A stretch of DNA of 50,995 nt from an uncultured Clostridia bacterium (GTDB taxonomy: Bacteria > Bacillota > Clostridia > Lachnospirales > CAG-274), in contig CANRPW010000018.1 in NCBI GenBank assembly GCA_947632615.1, positions 1-50,995 on the forward strand, in the 5' to 3' direction. Below are positions 1-8,069 of this stretch, one piece after another. The translations under genes were made by a program, and so were the position numbers. The stretch's first letter is position 1; each line of letters starts with the position of its first letter. The notes under the pieces were generated by a model. That model was not told the origin of the DNA. It ran no database searches and saw only the letters and a program-made list of their open reading frames with translations.

Positions 1-182
1 GGGCGCAAGCGTGGGGCGCAAGCGTGGGGCGCAAGCGTGGGGCGCAAGCGTGGGGCGCAAGCGTGGGGCGCAGCAAACGAAATCAGGGAGAGGGGCAAGC
101 CCCTCTCCCTGATTTCGTTTGCTGCGCCCCACGCCCCCGCGGGTTCGCCCTTTTTGCCGTTCTCCGAACGGCGAAAAGGGCG
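1..182. repeat. Palindromic element A: tandem 13-mers plus two hairpins
   Basis: Positions 1-65 hold five exact copies of the 13-mer GGGCGCAAGCGTG, followed by a partial copy; the array may continue left of the window. It runs into a perfect inverted repeat with 33-bp arms (63-95 and 100-132) and a 4-nt loop, then an imperfect hairpin at 146-182. The island is much richer in G+C than the adjoining pfk gene, whose stop is at 203. It shares its architecture with six other islands in this window. Short ORFs across it are products of the repeat and not credible genes. Function unknown. Confidence 0.85.
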
Positions 183-202
183 GAGCAACCTTTATTTTTT
201 AA

Positions 203-1420
203 TTAACAATCCTTAACGGTAATGTGTCTTGGAAGACCGTTTACCATAACAGGCTGAAGCTCTCCTGCAATAAGAGGACGGAGATATTTAACAGCCTCAT
301 CTGATATGCCTGTTCCGTCGTTGATTATCCATTCAAGAGGAACATTCTTAACCTCGTTTGCAATAGCGTTTACATCATAAGTTTCTGTAGTCATGATGTA
401 AGGCTCTGTTGAAACTCTCTTGAATATAACAACTTTGCCTGTTTCGCCCTTAGCTGCCGCTTCAACTGCCATTGCGCCTGCTGCATAAGCCTCGTTGATG
501 TCTGTAAGAGAAGCTAAGTGGTTAGCACATCTCTGCATTGTTGAAAATTCAATAGCTCTTGTCTTGCAGCCAAGCTCGCCTGCAAGAAGGTTTGAAAGAT
601 AAGTAGCTGTTCCGCTGAGAGCCACATGACCAAATGAGTCAACCATTCTGTCAGAAGCTGCCATCTCACAGATGTACTTTCCGTCAGCTGTATGGATACC
701 TTCCGAAACTGCAATTACAAGTGAGCCCTTCTTTTCGTGAAGCTCTTTTACCTTAGCTACAAACTTGTCAATATCAAACGGAACCTCGGGAAGATAAATA
801 AGGTCTACGCCTTCGCAGTCCTCACCTTTAGCAAGAGAAGCCGCAAGTGTGAGCCAGCCCGCATCTCTGCCCATTATCTCAACTACCGATACTGTTGCGT
901 GGCTGTATACAAGACCGTCACGAATAACCTCCTTAAGTGTAGCGCCGATATACTTAGCTGCTGAGCCATAGCCCGGTGTATGGTCTGTCACTGCAAGGTC
1001 GTTGTCTATTGTCTTAGGTACGCCCATAAATCTGATGGGTGAACCTATCTTGTTGCCATATTCGGAAAGCTGCTTGATGGTGTCCATAGAGTCGTTTCCG
1101 CCAATATAGAAGAAAGAGCCTATTTCAAGCTCATTAAGGATCTTGAAAATATCTTCATAGTCCTCAGGTTTAACCTTTCTTCTGCAAGAGCCTAAAAATG
1201 ATGAGGGAGTTCTCTTAAGAAGCTCTACATCAAGATCATTCTTAATTCTCTCTGTCATATCAATATACTGATGATGAAGGAGACCGTCAATACCGTTAAG
1301 CATACCGTAAACCTTACCCTCTTTCATATCGAGAGCAGTTTTAAATACGCCTGCAAGGCTTGAATTGATTACTGAAGTAGGTCCGCCTGACTGACCTACT
1401 ATTATGTTTCCTAATGCCAT
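203..1420 (-). CDS. pfp: 6-phosphofructokinase, PPi-dependent type
   Basis: Phosphorylates fructose 6-phosphate to fructose 1,6-bisphosphate in cytosolic glycolysis. The 405-residue protein has the N-terminal phosphate-binding GQSGGPT motif (about residues 9-15), GGNDS (107-111), PKTIDND with catalytic Asp139, and MGRDAGW. ATP-dependent enzymes normally carry GGDGS and PGTIDND. Asp110 and Lys136 in those two places are the established marks of the pyrophosphate-dependent group, so PPi is the likely phosphoryl donor. The start is ATG 1420, preceded by GGAGGTG at 8-nt spacing; an upstream in-frame start at 1453 has no ribosome binding site and lies at the promoter. Single gene with its own sigma-A promoter; palindromic element A follows its stop codon. 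Confidence 0.93.
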   Translation of the reverse strand: MALGNIIVGQSGGPTSVINSSLAGVFKTALDMKEGKVYGMLNGIDGLLHHQYIDMTERIKNDLDVELLKRTPSSFLGSCRRKVKPEDYEDIFKILNELEIGSFFYIGGNDSMDTIKQLSEYGNKIGSPIRFMGVPKTIDNDLAVTDHTPGYGSAAKYIGATLKEVIRDGLVYSHATVSVVEIMGRDAGWLTLAASLAKGEDCEGVDLIYLPEVPFDIDKFVAKVKELHEKKGSLVIAVSEGIHTADGKYICEMAASDRMVDSFGHVALSGTATYLSNLLAGELGCKTRAIEFSTMQRCANHLASLTDINEAYAAGAMAVEAAAKGETGKVVIFKRVSTEPYIMTTETYDVNAIANEVKNVPLEWIINDGTGISDEAVKYLRPLIAGELQPVMVNGLPRHITVKDC

Positions 1421-1464
1421 AATGATGCACCTCCGCTTTAATATAGTTTTCATTATTTTAGCTA

Positions 1465-1493
1465 ATTATACCAAAAAAACGACTTAATTGCAA
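1465..1493 (-). promoter_or_regulatory. Sigma-A promoter of pfp
   Basis: On the minus strand TTGCAA (1488-1493) and TATAAT (1465-1470) are separated by exactly 17 bp, about 45 bp upstream of the pfp start codon. Confidence 0.7.
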
Positions 1494-1532
1494 TAGATTT
1501 AGTTGATTTTTATAAAAAAACATATACAGAAG

Positions 1533-2681
1533 TTAATAGCCGAATATGTCTTCCGCCTTCTTCATATTTTTTATTATCTCCACACCAAAGGGACAGTTTT
1601 TCTCACATCTTCCGCACTCTATGCAGTCGCCGCCATGAGCCGCAAGCAGCCTGTAATGGTCTGCCACAGTTTCGGGCACTTCTTTCTGCACAATAGCCAG
1701 CTTAAGATATTTGTTTACATCTGCTATATTTATGCCAACAGTACAGGGGGCACAGTGTCCGCAGTACATACAGTTTCCCGAAAACTTAAATCTCTTCATT
1801 CCCGAAAGAACGGAGGAATAATCCCTCTCCTCTCTCGCAGCTCCATAATAAGATACAGCCTTTTCCATTTCCTCCACAGTCTTGCAGCCTGCCATTACAG
1901 AAACGACCCCCGGCCTTGTAAGGCAATATTCTATACACTGATATTCGTTAAAAGCTACACCAAAGGGAGAATATTTTTCGCTGAGCATGTCACCGCCGCC
2001 AAAGGCTTTCATAACATCAATTGCTACGCCCTCTCTTTCGCAAAGCTCATAAAGCCTTGTCCTCTGGGGGTCGGCATTTAAAAAGCTGCCTTTATAATTT
2101 TCAGGCTCAAACAGATCGTCCACATTTTCTGTAGGGGGCTGCATATCATAGGCGGCATTTACAGAAAACATAAGCACATCTATAAGCCCGGTCTTTACAG
2201 CCTTAATTGCCACCGTAGGGTTGTGAGAGCTGACGCCTATGCCTTTTATTTTGCCTTGCTTTTTAAGCTCTTGGCAATACTTTATAATATCCCCTTCAAA
2301 TACCTCTTTAAAATCTTCCTCGCCGTCTACATAATGTATCATACCTATGTCTAAATAATCAACACCCAGCCTTTTAAGCTGATCCTCAAAAGCTGCCTTT
2401 GTTTTATCTAAATCTCTCGATCTTAAATATTCTCCGTTTTCCCAACAAGAACAAATATGTCCCTGCAAAACTATTTTATCTCTCCTGCCCTTTATGGCTG
2501 CCCCAAAATTATCTCTGAATTCAGGGTTTGGGGTATACATATCTATAAAATTTATACCCATTCGGAAGGCTCTGTCCACCATTTCCGCATATTCCCGCTT
2601 GCTTTTGCCTATAAAGCCCTCACAGCCAAGGGCTATCTCGCTTACCTTTATACCGCATCTCTTTATTTCTCTGTATTTCAT
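1533..2681 (-). CDS. Aldo/keto reductase-like protein with C-terminal 4Fe-4S ferredoxin domain
   Basis: The 382-residue protein has an N-terminal aldo/keto-reductase TIM barrel (about 1-270) and a C-terminal domain with two cysteine clusters: CxxCxxCxxC near residue 306, typical of the AKR-linked type, and CxxCxxCxxxCP near 354. These should bind two iron-sulfur clusters, which suggests an electron-transferring oxidoreductase. Oddly, the AKR tetrad looks degenerate. The Asp of the FIDMY segment and the His of MIHYVDG are present, but the stretch that should hold the Tyr is shortened and the beta-strand Lys position reads IVLQGHI. The substrate is unknown. ATG 2681 has an AGGAGG site. Last gene of a three-gene run, 15 bp behind larE. 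Confidence 0.82.
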   Translation of the reverse strand: MKYREIKRCGIKVSEIALGCEGFIGKSKREYAEMVDRAFRMGINFIDMYTPNPEFRDNFGAAIKGRRDKIVLQGHICSCWENGEYLRSRDLDKTKAAFEDQLKRLGVDYLDIGMIHYVDGEEDFKEVFEGDIIKYCQELKKQGKIKGIGVSSHNPTVAIKAVKTGLIDVLMFSVNAAYDMQPPTENVDDLFEPENYKGSFLNADPQRTRLYELCEREGVAIDVMKAFGGGDMLSEKYSPFGVAFNEYQCIEYCLTRPGVVSVMAGCKTVEEMEKAVSYYGAAREERDYSSVLSGMKRFKFSGNCMYCGHCAPCTVGINIADVNKYLKLAIVQKEVPETVADHYRLLAAHGGDCIECGRCEKNCPFGVEIIKNMKKAEDIFGY

Positions 2682-2696
2682 AATATTCCTCCTCTT

Positions 2697-3512
2697 TTAT
2701 TTGTTTAAATTAAGTGTTTCGTTCATACTGCCTGTTCTGTAGCCCTTAAGATCCATAGATACATATGTAAAGCCGTACTTTGTAAATTCTTCAACTATTT
2801 TAAGCCTGTTTTGTTCTTCTATAAGCTTAGTAAATTCGTCAGGCGTTATCTCTATTCTTGCAATTTTGCCGTGTATGCGCACTCTTACCTGACCAAAGCC
2901 AAGGTCAAGCAAAAGCTGCTCTGCCTTGTCTACCATTTTAAGCTTTTCTTCGGTTATTTCTTCACCGTAAACAAAGCGTGACGAAAGGCAGGCAAATGAC
3001 TGCTTGTCCCAGGTGTCAAGCCCCATTTCCTTTGAAAGAAGTCTTATTTCGTTCTTGTTAAGTTCAGCATACCTTAAGGGGCTTTTTACCTCCAGCTCTG
3101 CCACAGCCTGAAGTCCGGGTCTGTAATCTCCCAAATCGTCCATATTAGAGCCTTCCACAACATTTTCTATGCCATTCTCTTTAGCTATATCCCATATTTT
3201 AGTAAAAAGCTCCTTTTTGCATATATAGCACCTGTTCACAGGGTTTTTGGAAAAGCCTTCTATCTCAAGCTCCTCCGAATTGCATATTATCTGCCTTATG
3301 CCCTCTTTTTTGCAAAATTCCACAGCCTCCTTCTGCTCTCTCATAGGAAATGAGCAAGACCTTGCCGTAACCGCAATAGCCTTATCTCCCAAAACCTCAT
3401 GAGCCGTCTTGAGCAAAAATGTAGAGTCAACGCCGCTTGAAAATGCTACGGCAACACTTCCCAATGATTTTATATATTCTCTTAATTTCTGGTTTTTCTC
3501 ATATATGTTCAT
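2697..3512 (-). CDS. larE: LarE-type ATP-dependent sulfur transferase
   Basis: The 271-residue protein belongs to the PP-loop ATP pyrophosphatase superfamily and matches LarE. LarE adenylates a pyridinium-dicarboxylate substrate and transfers sulfur to it during synthesis of the nickel-pincer cofactor of LarA-type enzymes. Visible are the PP-loop (SSGVDST, about residues 25-31), the NRCYICKKELF segment, EGSNMDD, and WDKQSFACLSSR, whose Cys lies where the sacrificial cysteine of LarE is expected. No larA, larB or larC lies in the window, so the client enzyme is not known. ATG 3512 has AAGGAG 8 nt ahead. It sits 12 bp behind the aminotransferase and 15 bp ahead of the AKR-like gene, so co-transcription is likely. 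Confidence 0.85.
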   Translation of the reverse strand: MNIYEKNQKLREYIKSLGSVAVAFSSGVDSTFLLKTAHEVLGDKAIAVTARSCSFPMREQKEAVEFCKKEGIRQIICNSEELEIEGFSKNPVNRCYICKKELFTKIWDIAKENGIENVVEGSNMDDLGDYRPGLQAVAELEVKSPLRYAELNKNEIRLLSKEMGLDTWDKQSFACLSSRFVYGEEITEEKLKMVDKAEQLLLDLGFGQVRVRIHGKIARIEITPDEFTKLIEEQNRLKIVEEFTKYGFTYVSMDLKGYRTGSMNETLNLNK

Positions 3513-3524
3513 ATTGTTTTCTCC

Positions 3525-4679
3525 TTAAAATTTTTTATAAATATCCCCAAGCCTGTTAAGTGCTTCGTTCAGGGTTTCATCACGCTTGGCAAAATGAAAA
3601 CGTATTAAATTATTCACATTTTCTTTAAAAAAGCTGGAGCCCGGCACAGCCCCAACGCCTACCCTTTTGGCAAGTTCTACGCAAAATTCATTATCATCAT
3701 AGCCAAACTCGCTTATATCCACAAGCACATAATAAGCCCCCTGAGGCTCTGTGCAGTTAAGTCCTATACTTTTAAGCCCATTTACAAAAAGCTCCTTCAT
3801 ATGGGTATAATGATTACGAAGTCCAACATAATATTCATCACCGAACTCCAGCCCAACAACAGCCGCCTCCATAAGCGGAGCCGCAGCCCCTACCGTGAGA
3901 AAGTCATGCACCTTCTTCACCCTGTCGGCTATTTCATAAGGCGCTATAACATAGCCCAAACGCCAACCCGTTATAGAATATGTCTTTGAAAGAGAGCTGC
4001 ACATAACAGTCCTTTCCCTCATGCCCTTTACAGCTGCCATATATGTATGTTTAAACGGCTTATACACTATGTGCTCATATACCTCGTCTGTAATTACATA
4101 TACATCATATTTGATAGCAAGTCGGGCTATTTCCTCAAGCTCCTCCAAAGAAAATACCTTTCCGCAGGGGTTTGAAGGGTTGCAAAGTATGAGTGCCTTT
4201 ACGCCCTGCTTCATGGCATTTTCAAGCTCATTGAGATCAAAGTCAAATGCGGGCGGCTTTAATGGCACATATATAGGCTCAGCCCCTGAAAGTATGGTGT
4301 CTGCTCCATAATTTTCGTAAAACGGCGAAAACACTACTACCTTATCCCCGGGGTCTACAACAGACATCATTGCCGCCATCATGGCTTCTGTGCTTCCACA
4401 GGTAACGACTATCTCCTTTTCGGGGTCTATATCCAGCCCTGAAAAATGCTTCATTTTACGGGCAAGGGCATCTCTGAAATTCTTTGCTCCCCAGGTAAGG
4501 GCATACTGATGAGGCCCTATGCCTGCAATTTCTCTGAGCCTGTCTGTTATTTCTTTAGGCGGGTCAAAATCGGGAAAGCCCTGTGAGAGATTTACCGCAC
4601 CGTATTCATCCGATATTCTTGTCATCCTTCTTATAACGGAGTCTGTAAAATACGTTGTTCTTGTGCTGAGCTTTTTCAT
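3525..4679 (-). CDS. Class I/II pyridoxal-phosphate aminotransferase
   Basis: A 384-residue fold-type I aminotransferase resembling the aspartate/aromatic group (AspC/PatA-like). It has the N-terminal NLSQGFPDFDPP segment, NPSNPCGKVF for substrate carboxylate and cofactor contacts, DEVYEH with the Asp that pairs with the pyridine nitrogen, SSLSKTYSITGWRLGY with the Schiff-base lysine, and the C-terminal Arg in LIRFHFAK. Length is normal for the family. The exact amino donor cannot be read from sequence. The ATG start follows GGAAGGAATG. It leads the operon that continues with larE and the AKR-like protein. A TATAAT lies about 30-40 bp upstream, without a convincing -35 box. Confidence 0.87.
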   Translation of the reverse strand: MKKLSTRTTYFTDSVIRRMTRISDEYGAVNLSQGFPDFDPPKEITDRLREIAGIGPHQYALTWGAKNFRDALARKMKHFSGLDIDPEKEIVVTCGSTEAMMAAMMSVVDPGDKVVVFSPFYENYGADTILSGAEPIYVPLKPPAFDFDLNELENAMKQGVKALILCNPSNPCGKVFSLEELEEIARLAIKYDVYVITDEVYEHIVYKPFKHTYMAAVKGMRERTVMCSSLSKTYSITGWRLGYVIAPYEIADRVKKVHDFLTVGAAAPLMEAAVVGLEFGDEYYVGLRNHYTHMKELFVNGLKSIGLNCTEPQGAYYVLVDISEFGYDDNEFCVELAKRVGVGAVPGSSFFKENVNNLIRFHFAKRDETLNEALNRLGDIYKKF

Positions 4680-4789
4680 TTATATCATTCCTTCCGAGCA
4701 ATTACCAAATATATAAAATATTATAACATAAATGGCGCAATAAAAAAAGCCATTGCAGTCGCAAAAGCCTAAAATTAACAATATGTAAA

Positions 4790-4804
4790 GGCGAATTATT
4801 CGCC
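4790..4804 (-). terminator. Short hairpin at the sigK 3' end
   Basis: A perfect 7-bp inverted repeat (GGCGAAT/ATTCGCC, 1-nt centre) touches the sigK stop codon. There is no proper T-tract behind it (TTTACATATTG), so termination here would be weak. Confidence 0.25.
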
Positions 4805-5466
4805 TAATTTTGTTCAAGCCCGCTTTTCAGCTTATTTAGCGCCTTTTTTTCTATCCTGCTCACATAGCTGCGGCTAATGCCCAACAGCTTTGCTATCTCC
4901 CTTTGGGTCAGCTCTTCACCGCCCAAAAGACCATATCTCATATTCAGTATCAGCCTTTCTCTCTCCGTCAGCAGGCTGCCTATCTTTAACATAAGTCTGT
5001 TTACCTCAAGGCGGGTCTCCACCTCCTCGTCAATGCTTCTGCCCGTGTCGGCTACTCTGTCTTGCAGTGTCACCTCGTTGCCGTCTTTGTCATAGCCTAC
5101 GGTGTCTTGCAAATAATAGTCTGACTTGTGCTTTTTGTTCTGCCTTATGTGCATAAGAATTTCGTTTTCTATACATCTTGCGGCATAGGTGGCAAGCCGT
5201 GTCTTTTTGCCCGAATTATAGGTGTTCACCGCCTTTATAAGCCCTATTGTGCCTATAGATATAAGGTCGTCTATGTCCTTTTGATAGTTAGGATATTTTT
5301 TCACAATATGCGCCACAAGCCTCAGGTTTCTTTCTATAAGTATATTTTTAGCCTCCTCCGAGCCTGCCTCCATTTCATTTATATAGCTTTCCTCTTCCTC
5401 GGCTGTCAGTATGGGCGGAAATATTCCCGAATGGGAAAAAACAGCAGACATTCTCACACATCCCAA
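4804..5466 (-). CDS. sigK: RNA polymerase sporulation sigma factor SigK
   Basis: Late mother-cell sigma factor directing coat and cortex maturation genes. The 220-residue protein has sigma region 2 (NLRLVAHIVKK, DLISIGTIGLIKAV, ATYAARCIENEILMHIR) and region 4 (LTERERLILNMRYGLLGG, TQREIAKLLGISRSYVSRIEKKAL). RLVAHIVKK, ATYAARCIENEILMH and SRSYVSRIEKKAL point to SigK rather than SigE. The gene is continuous, with no skin-type interruption. The longest start is TTG 5466, with an in-frame TAG nine bases upstream; ATG 5451 is an alternative. Only 12-17 residues precede the conserved FPPIL segment, so the long hydrophobic pro-sequence of Bacillus pro-SigK is absent. It lies downstream of the dcw operon, behind a terminator. 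Confidence 0.88.
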   Translation of the reverse strand: MGCVRMSAVFSHSGIFPPILTAEEEESYINEMEAGSEEAKNILIERNLRLVAHIVKKYPNYQKDIDDLISIGTIGLIKAVNTYNSGKKTRLATYAARCIENEILMHIRQNKKHKSDYYLQDTVGYDKDGNEVTLQDRVADTGRSIDEEVETRLEVNRLMLKIGSLLTERERLILNMRYGLLGGEELTQREIAKLLGISRSYVSRIEKKALNKLKSGLEQN

Positions 5467-5517
5467 AGCCTTATTCTATAATTTATTCAAAAACCCGAAA
5501 AATGTGCCTGTTCACTT

Positions 5518-5562
5518 AAAAACCCCTCCTTAAAACAGCTATAAAGCCATCATAAAGAGGGG
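5518..5562 (-). terminator. Intrinsic terminator of the dcw operon
   Basis: On the minus strand a CCCCTCTTTA/TTAAGGAGGGG stem with a roughly 19-nt loop is followed by TTTTT. It lies just after the SEDS gene stop and before sigK, separating the two transcription units. Confidence 0.7.
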
Positions 5563-5569
5563 AAAATCA

Positions 5570-6712
5570 TCAACCCTTGCGGAATTTTGAAATATTAAGC
5601 ACTATGCCCATTGACATAAGCATAATTATAAGTGAAGTTCCGCCGTAGCTTATAAAGGGAAGCGGTATGCCTGTGTTGGGTATTGTGTTTGTTACAACGG
5701 CAATATTTATAATTACCTGTACGGCTATCATAATTATAATGCCTGATGCCACAAGAGTACCAAATTCGGAGTCAGCGCTCATTGCGCATCTTATAACCCT
5801 CCATATAAGCATCATAAATAAAATAACTATTATAGCCGCTCCGAAAAAGCCCAGTTCCTCACATATTATAGAAAATATAATGTCGTTATGAGCCTCGGGT
5901 ATATAGCCTAACTTTTGCCTTGAATGGCCTAAGCCTAAGCCCCAAAAGCCTCCCGATGCAATAGCATAAAATGACTGTACAGCCTGATAGCCCTTGCCTT
6001 CGGCATAGGCAAAGGGGTCTATCCATGCCAGAATTCTGCCCAAGCGGAATTTTGCCTTGATTATTCCCAAAATAACGACAAGGCCGCCTATGGGAATAAG
6101 GGGATAGAAAAGTTTTATGTTAGGGGTGGCTACAAACAACATTCCCATGCCTATTGCCGCAATAACTATAGCCGTACTCATGTTTTCAATAGCTATAAGA
6201 CCCGTAGGTATAGCAATGATACCTACACATTTGAAAAAGCCCTTACGGTCAGAGAGTATGCCCTTATTCATATCTATGTAGGCTGCCAGATATAATATAA
6301 GCCCTAACTTTGCCACCTCTGAGGGCTGAAAAAACCACAGCCATCTTTTAGCGCCGTTTATCTCAGTACCCACAAAAAGCACGAGCACAAGGAAAACAAT
6401 TGAAGCCACATAGCCTATAATTGCCAGGTTTCTTAGGTTTCTGTAGTTGTAAATGCTTAATATAATAAGCAAAAAGAGCCCTATTACAAGATACATAAGA
6501 TGTCGCTTAAGGAAGTAATATATATCGTGGTTGAAGGCTGCGCTGTCTCCTGCTGAATAATAGCTTGCTGAAAATATCATAATCGTGCCTATTATTACAA
6601 GCAATATAACAACAAACAGCATTATAAAGTCTACAGAGCCTATAATTATCTTAGGTCCTTCGGCTTTCGTATTCTTATTTCTTCCGGGTCTTACCGCTGT
6701 TTCCCTCATCAT
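5570..6712 (-). CDS. spoVE: SEDS-family peptidoglycan polymerase (FtsW/SpoVE)
   Basis: The 380-residue polytopic membrane protein has about ten hydrophobic segments after a basic cytoplasmic N-terminus. It carries family signatures FSASYYS, WLWFFQPSEVAKLGLILY, GLGLGHSRQKLGYIPEAHNDIIFSIICEELGF and the C-terminal NTGIPLPFISYGGTSL. SEDS proteins polymerise glycan strands from lipid II together with a cognate class B PBP; two such PBPs lie in the same operon. Its place right after murD matches spoVE in Bacillus, but sequence alone does not separate vegetative FtsW from sporulation SpoVE. The start codon lies 2 bp after the murD stop, with AGGAGCTG inside the murD end. It is the last gene of the dcw transcript. 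Confidence 0.9.
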   Translation of the reverse strand: MMRETAVRPGRNKNTKAEGPKIIIGSVDFIMLFVVILLVIIGTIMIFSASYYSAGDSAAFNHDIYYFLKRHLMYLVIGLFLLIILSIYNYRNLRNLAIIGYVASIVFLVLVLFVGTEINGAKRWLWFFQPSEVAKLGLILYLAAYIDMNKGILSDRKGFFKCVGIIAIPTGLIAIENMSTAIVIAAIGMGMLFVATPNIKLFYPLIPIGGLVVILGIIKAKFRLGRILAWIDPFAYAEGKGYQAVQSFYAIASGGFWGLGLGHSRQKLGYIPEAHNDIIFSIICEELGFFGAAIIVILFMMLIWRVIRCAMSADSEFGTLVASGIIIMIAVQVIINIAVVTNTIPNTGIPLPFISYGGTSLIIMLMSMGIVLNISKFRKG

Positions 6713-6714
6713 GA

Positions 6715-8055
6715 TCAGCTCCTGACGATATCTTTAAATATTCTGCCTCTCTGTTCATAGCTGTCAAACATATCCCAGCTTGCGCAGGCAGGGGACAAAA
6801 GAACGCAATCTCCGCTTTCTGCCTTTTCCATACAGGCATTTACTGCCTCCTTAAATGTCTCAAAAAGCTCATAAGCCTTAAAGCCCTGTTTGTCACATTC
6901 TGCCTTTATATCATTTTTGACCTCGCCTATAATGGCAAGATATTTTACTCTGCCTTCAAATGTATTTACCCATTCGGCGTAGTCTGACTGCTTATCATAG
7001 CCGCCGCCTATAAGAAGTATGGGCTTTTTCATAGCGTAAACTGCCTTTATTGCAGCGTCGGGGTTAGTGCCCTTGCTGTCGTTGTAGTAGTCAACACCGT
7101 TTTTTGTCACAACAAATTCTATTCTGTGCTCTACTGCCTTAAAATTGCATATAGCGCGGCTTACGTCTTCAAGCTTGACTCCGCCGCATATTGCAAGCCC
7201 TGCTGCCGCCATGGCATTTTCCACATTGTGGTCGCCTATTATGTTCATATCGTCTATGTCGCAGACCTTGCCGCTAACGCCCTCTATATTTACATAAATG
7301 CTCTTTCCGTCAGACCACACGCCCTCAGAAAGGGTATTTTTGCGTGAGAAGAAATATACCTTAGCCTTTGTTTTATCAGCCATTTTAAGGGTAGTTTCGT
7401 CGTCCTTATTGAGAATGAGACAGTCCTTTTCGGTCATATTTTTAAATATGTTTTCCTTAGCTGCAATATAATTTTCCAAGGTATGATGGCGGTTGAGATG
7501 GTCGGGAGTTATGTTAAGCACTGCCGCGCATACAGGGTGGAAGGTGTCTATCGTTTCAAGCTGAAAGCTGGAATTTTCAATAACTACCCTGTCATTTTCC
7601 GTAAGGCCCGTCACTCTGTCGGTGAAGGGGAGGCCTATGTTTCCCACTACCTCTGTTTTATATTCCGTAGCAAATATCTCACCTGTAAGGGCTGTTGTGG
7701 TAGTCTTGCCGTTAGTGCCCGTTATGGCAATTACGGGAGCTTTACATACGCTGTAGGCAAACTCCACCTCAGAAATTACAGGTATGCCAAGCTCTTTCGC
7801 CTTTAAAATAAAGGGAAGGTCTGTAGGTATGCCCGGGCTTAACACCATAAGGTCAAACTCCGAAATTATGTCATCGGGGTTTTTGCCAAGATAAAGGGTT
7901 ATGCCCTCAAATTCGTTTTTATCTATACTTAGTTTATCCTCTGTTTTAAGGTCCTGTAGGGTTACGGAAGCGCCCAAATCTCTTAAAAGCTTAGCTGCCG
8001 ATATGCCGCTTCTTGCCATGCCGCACACAAGGACTTTTTTACCTCTGTATTCCAT
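6715..8055 (-). CDS. murD: UDP-N-acetylmuramoylalanine--D-glutamate ligase MurD
   Basis: Adds D-glutamate to UDP-MurNAc-L-Ala in the cytosolic phase of peptidoglycan synthesis. The 446-residue protein has the N-terminal Rossmann-like segment (VLVCGMARSGISAAKLL), the Mur-ligase ATP loop GTNGKTTTT, the central HLNRHHTLENYIAAK segment and the C-terminal DSKGTNPDAA motif. The start is ATG 8055, preceded by GGAGG at 8-nt spacing. A TTG 18 bp upstream would place the ribosome binding site inside the coding region and is rejected. The mraY stop lies 14 bp upstream and the SEDS gene starts 2 bp after the stop, so translation along this part of the operon is tightly linked. Confidence 0.95.
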   Translation of the reverse strand: MEYRGKKVLVCGMARSGISAAKLLRDLGASVTLQDLKTEDKLSIDKNEFEGITLYLGKNPDDIISEFDLMVLSPGIPTDLPFILKAKELGIPVISEVEFAYSVCKAPVIAITGTNGKTTTTALTGEIFATEYKTEVVGNIGLPFTDRVTGLTENDRVVIENSSFQLETIDTFHPVCAAVLNITPDHLNRHHTLENYIAAKENIFKNMTEKDCLILNKDDETTLKMADKTKAKVYFFSRKNTLSEGVWSDGKSIYVNIEGVSGKVCDIDDMNIIGDHNVENAMAAAGLAICGGVKLEDVSRAICNFKAVEHRIEFVVTKNGVDYYNDSKGTNPDAAIKAVYAMKKPILLIGGGYDKQSDYAEWVNTFEGRVKYLAIIGEVKNDIKAECDKQGFKAYELFETFKEAVNACMEKAESGDCVLLSPACASWDMFDSYEQRGRIFKDIVRS

Positions 8056-8069
8056 TGAAATTACCTCCG

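Noticed and set aside
1..72. Tandem 13-bp units as a CRISPR array
   Set aside because: The units are contiguous with no spacers, far shorter than CRISPR repeats, and no cas gene is in the window.
1503..2081. Plus-strand 192-codon frame inside the AKR-like gene
   Set aside because: It is antisense to a well-supported gene, has no ribosome binding site and no recognisable domain.
4737..4771. GC-poor hairpin and T-run downstream of sigK as a terminator
   Set aside because: The stem around TTGC-GACT-GCAA is only 4-5 bp; pairing beyond it is mismatched.
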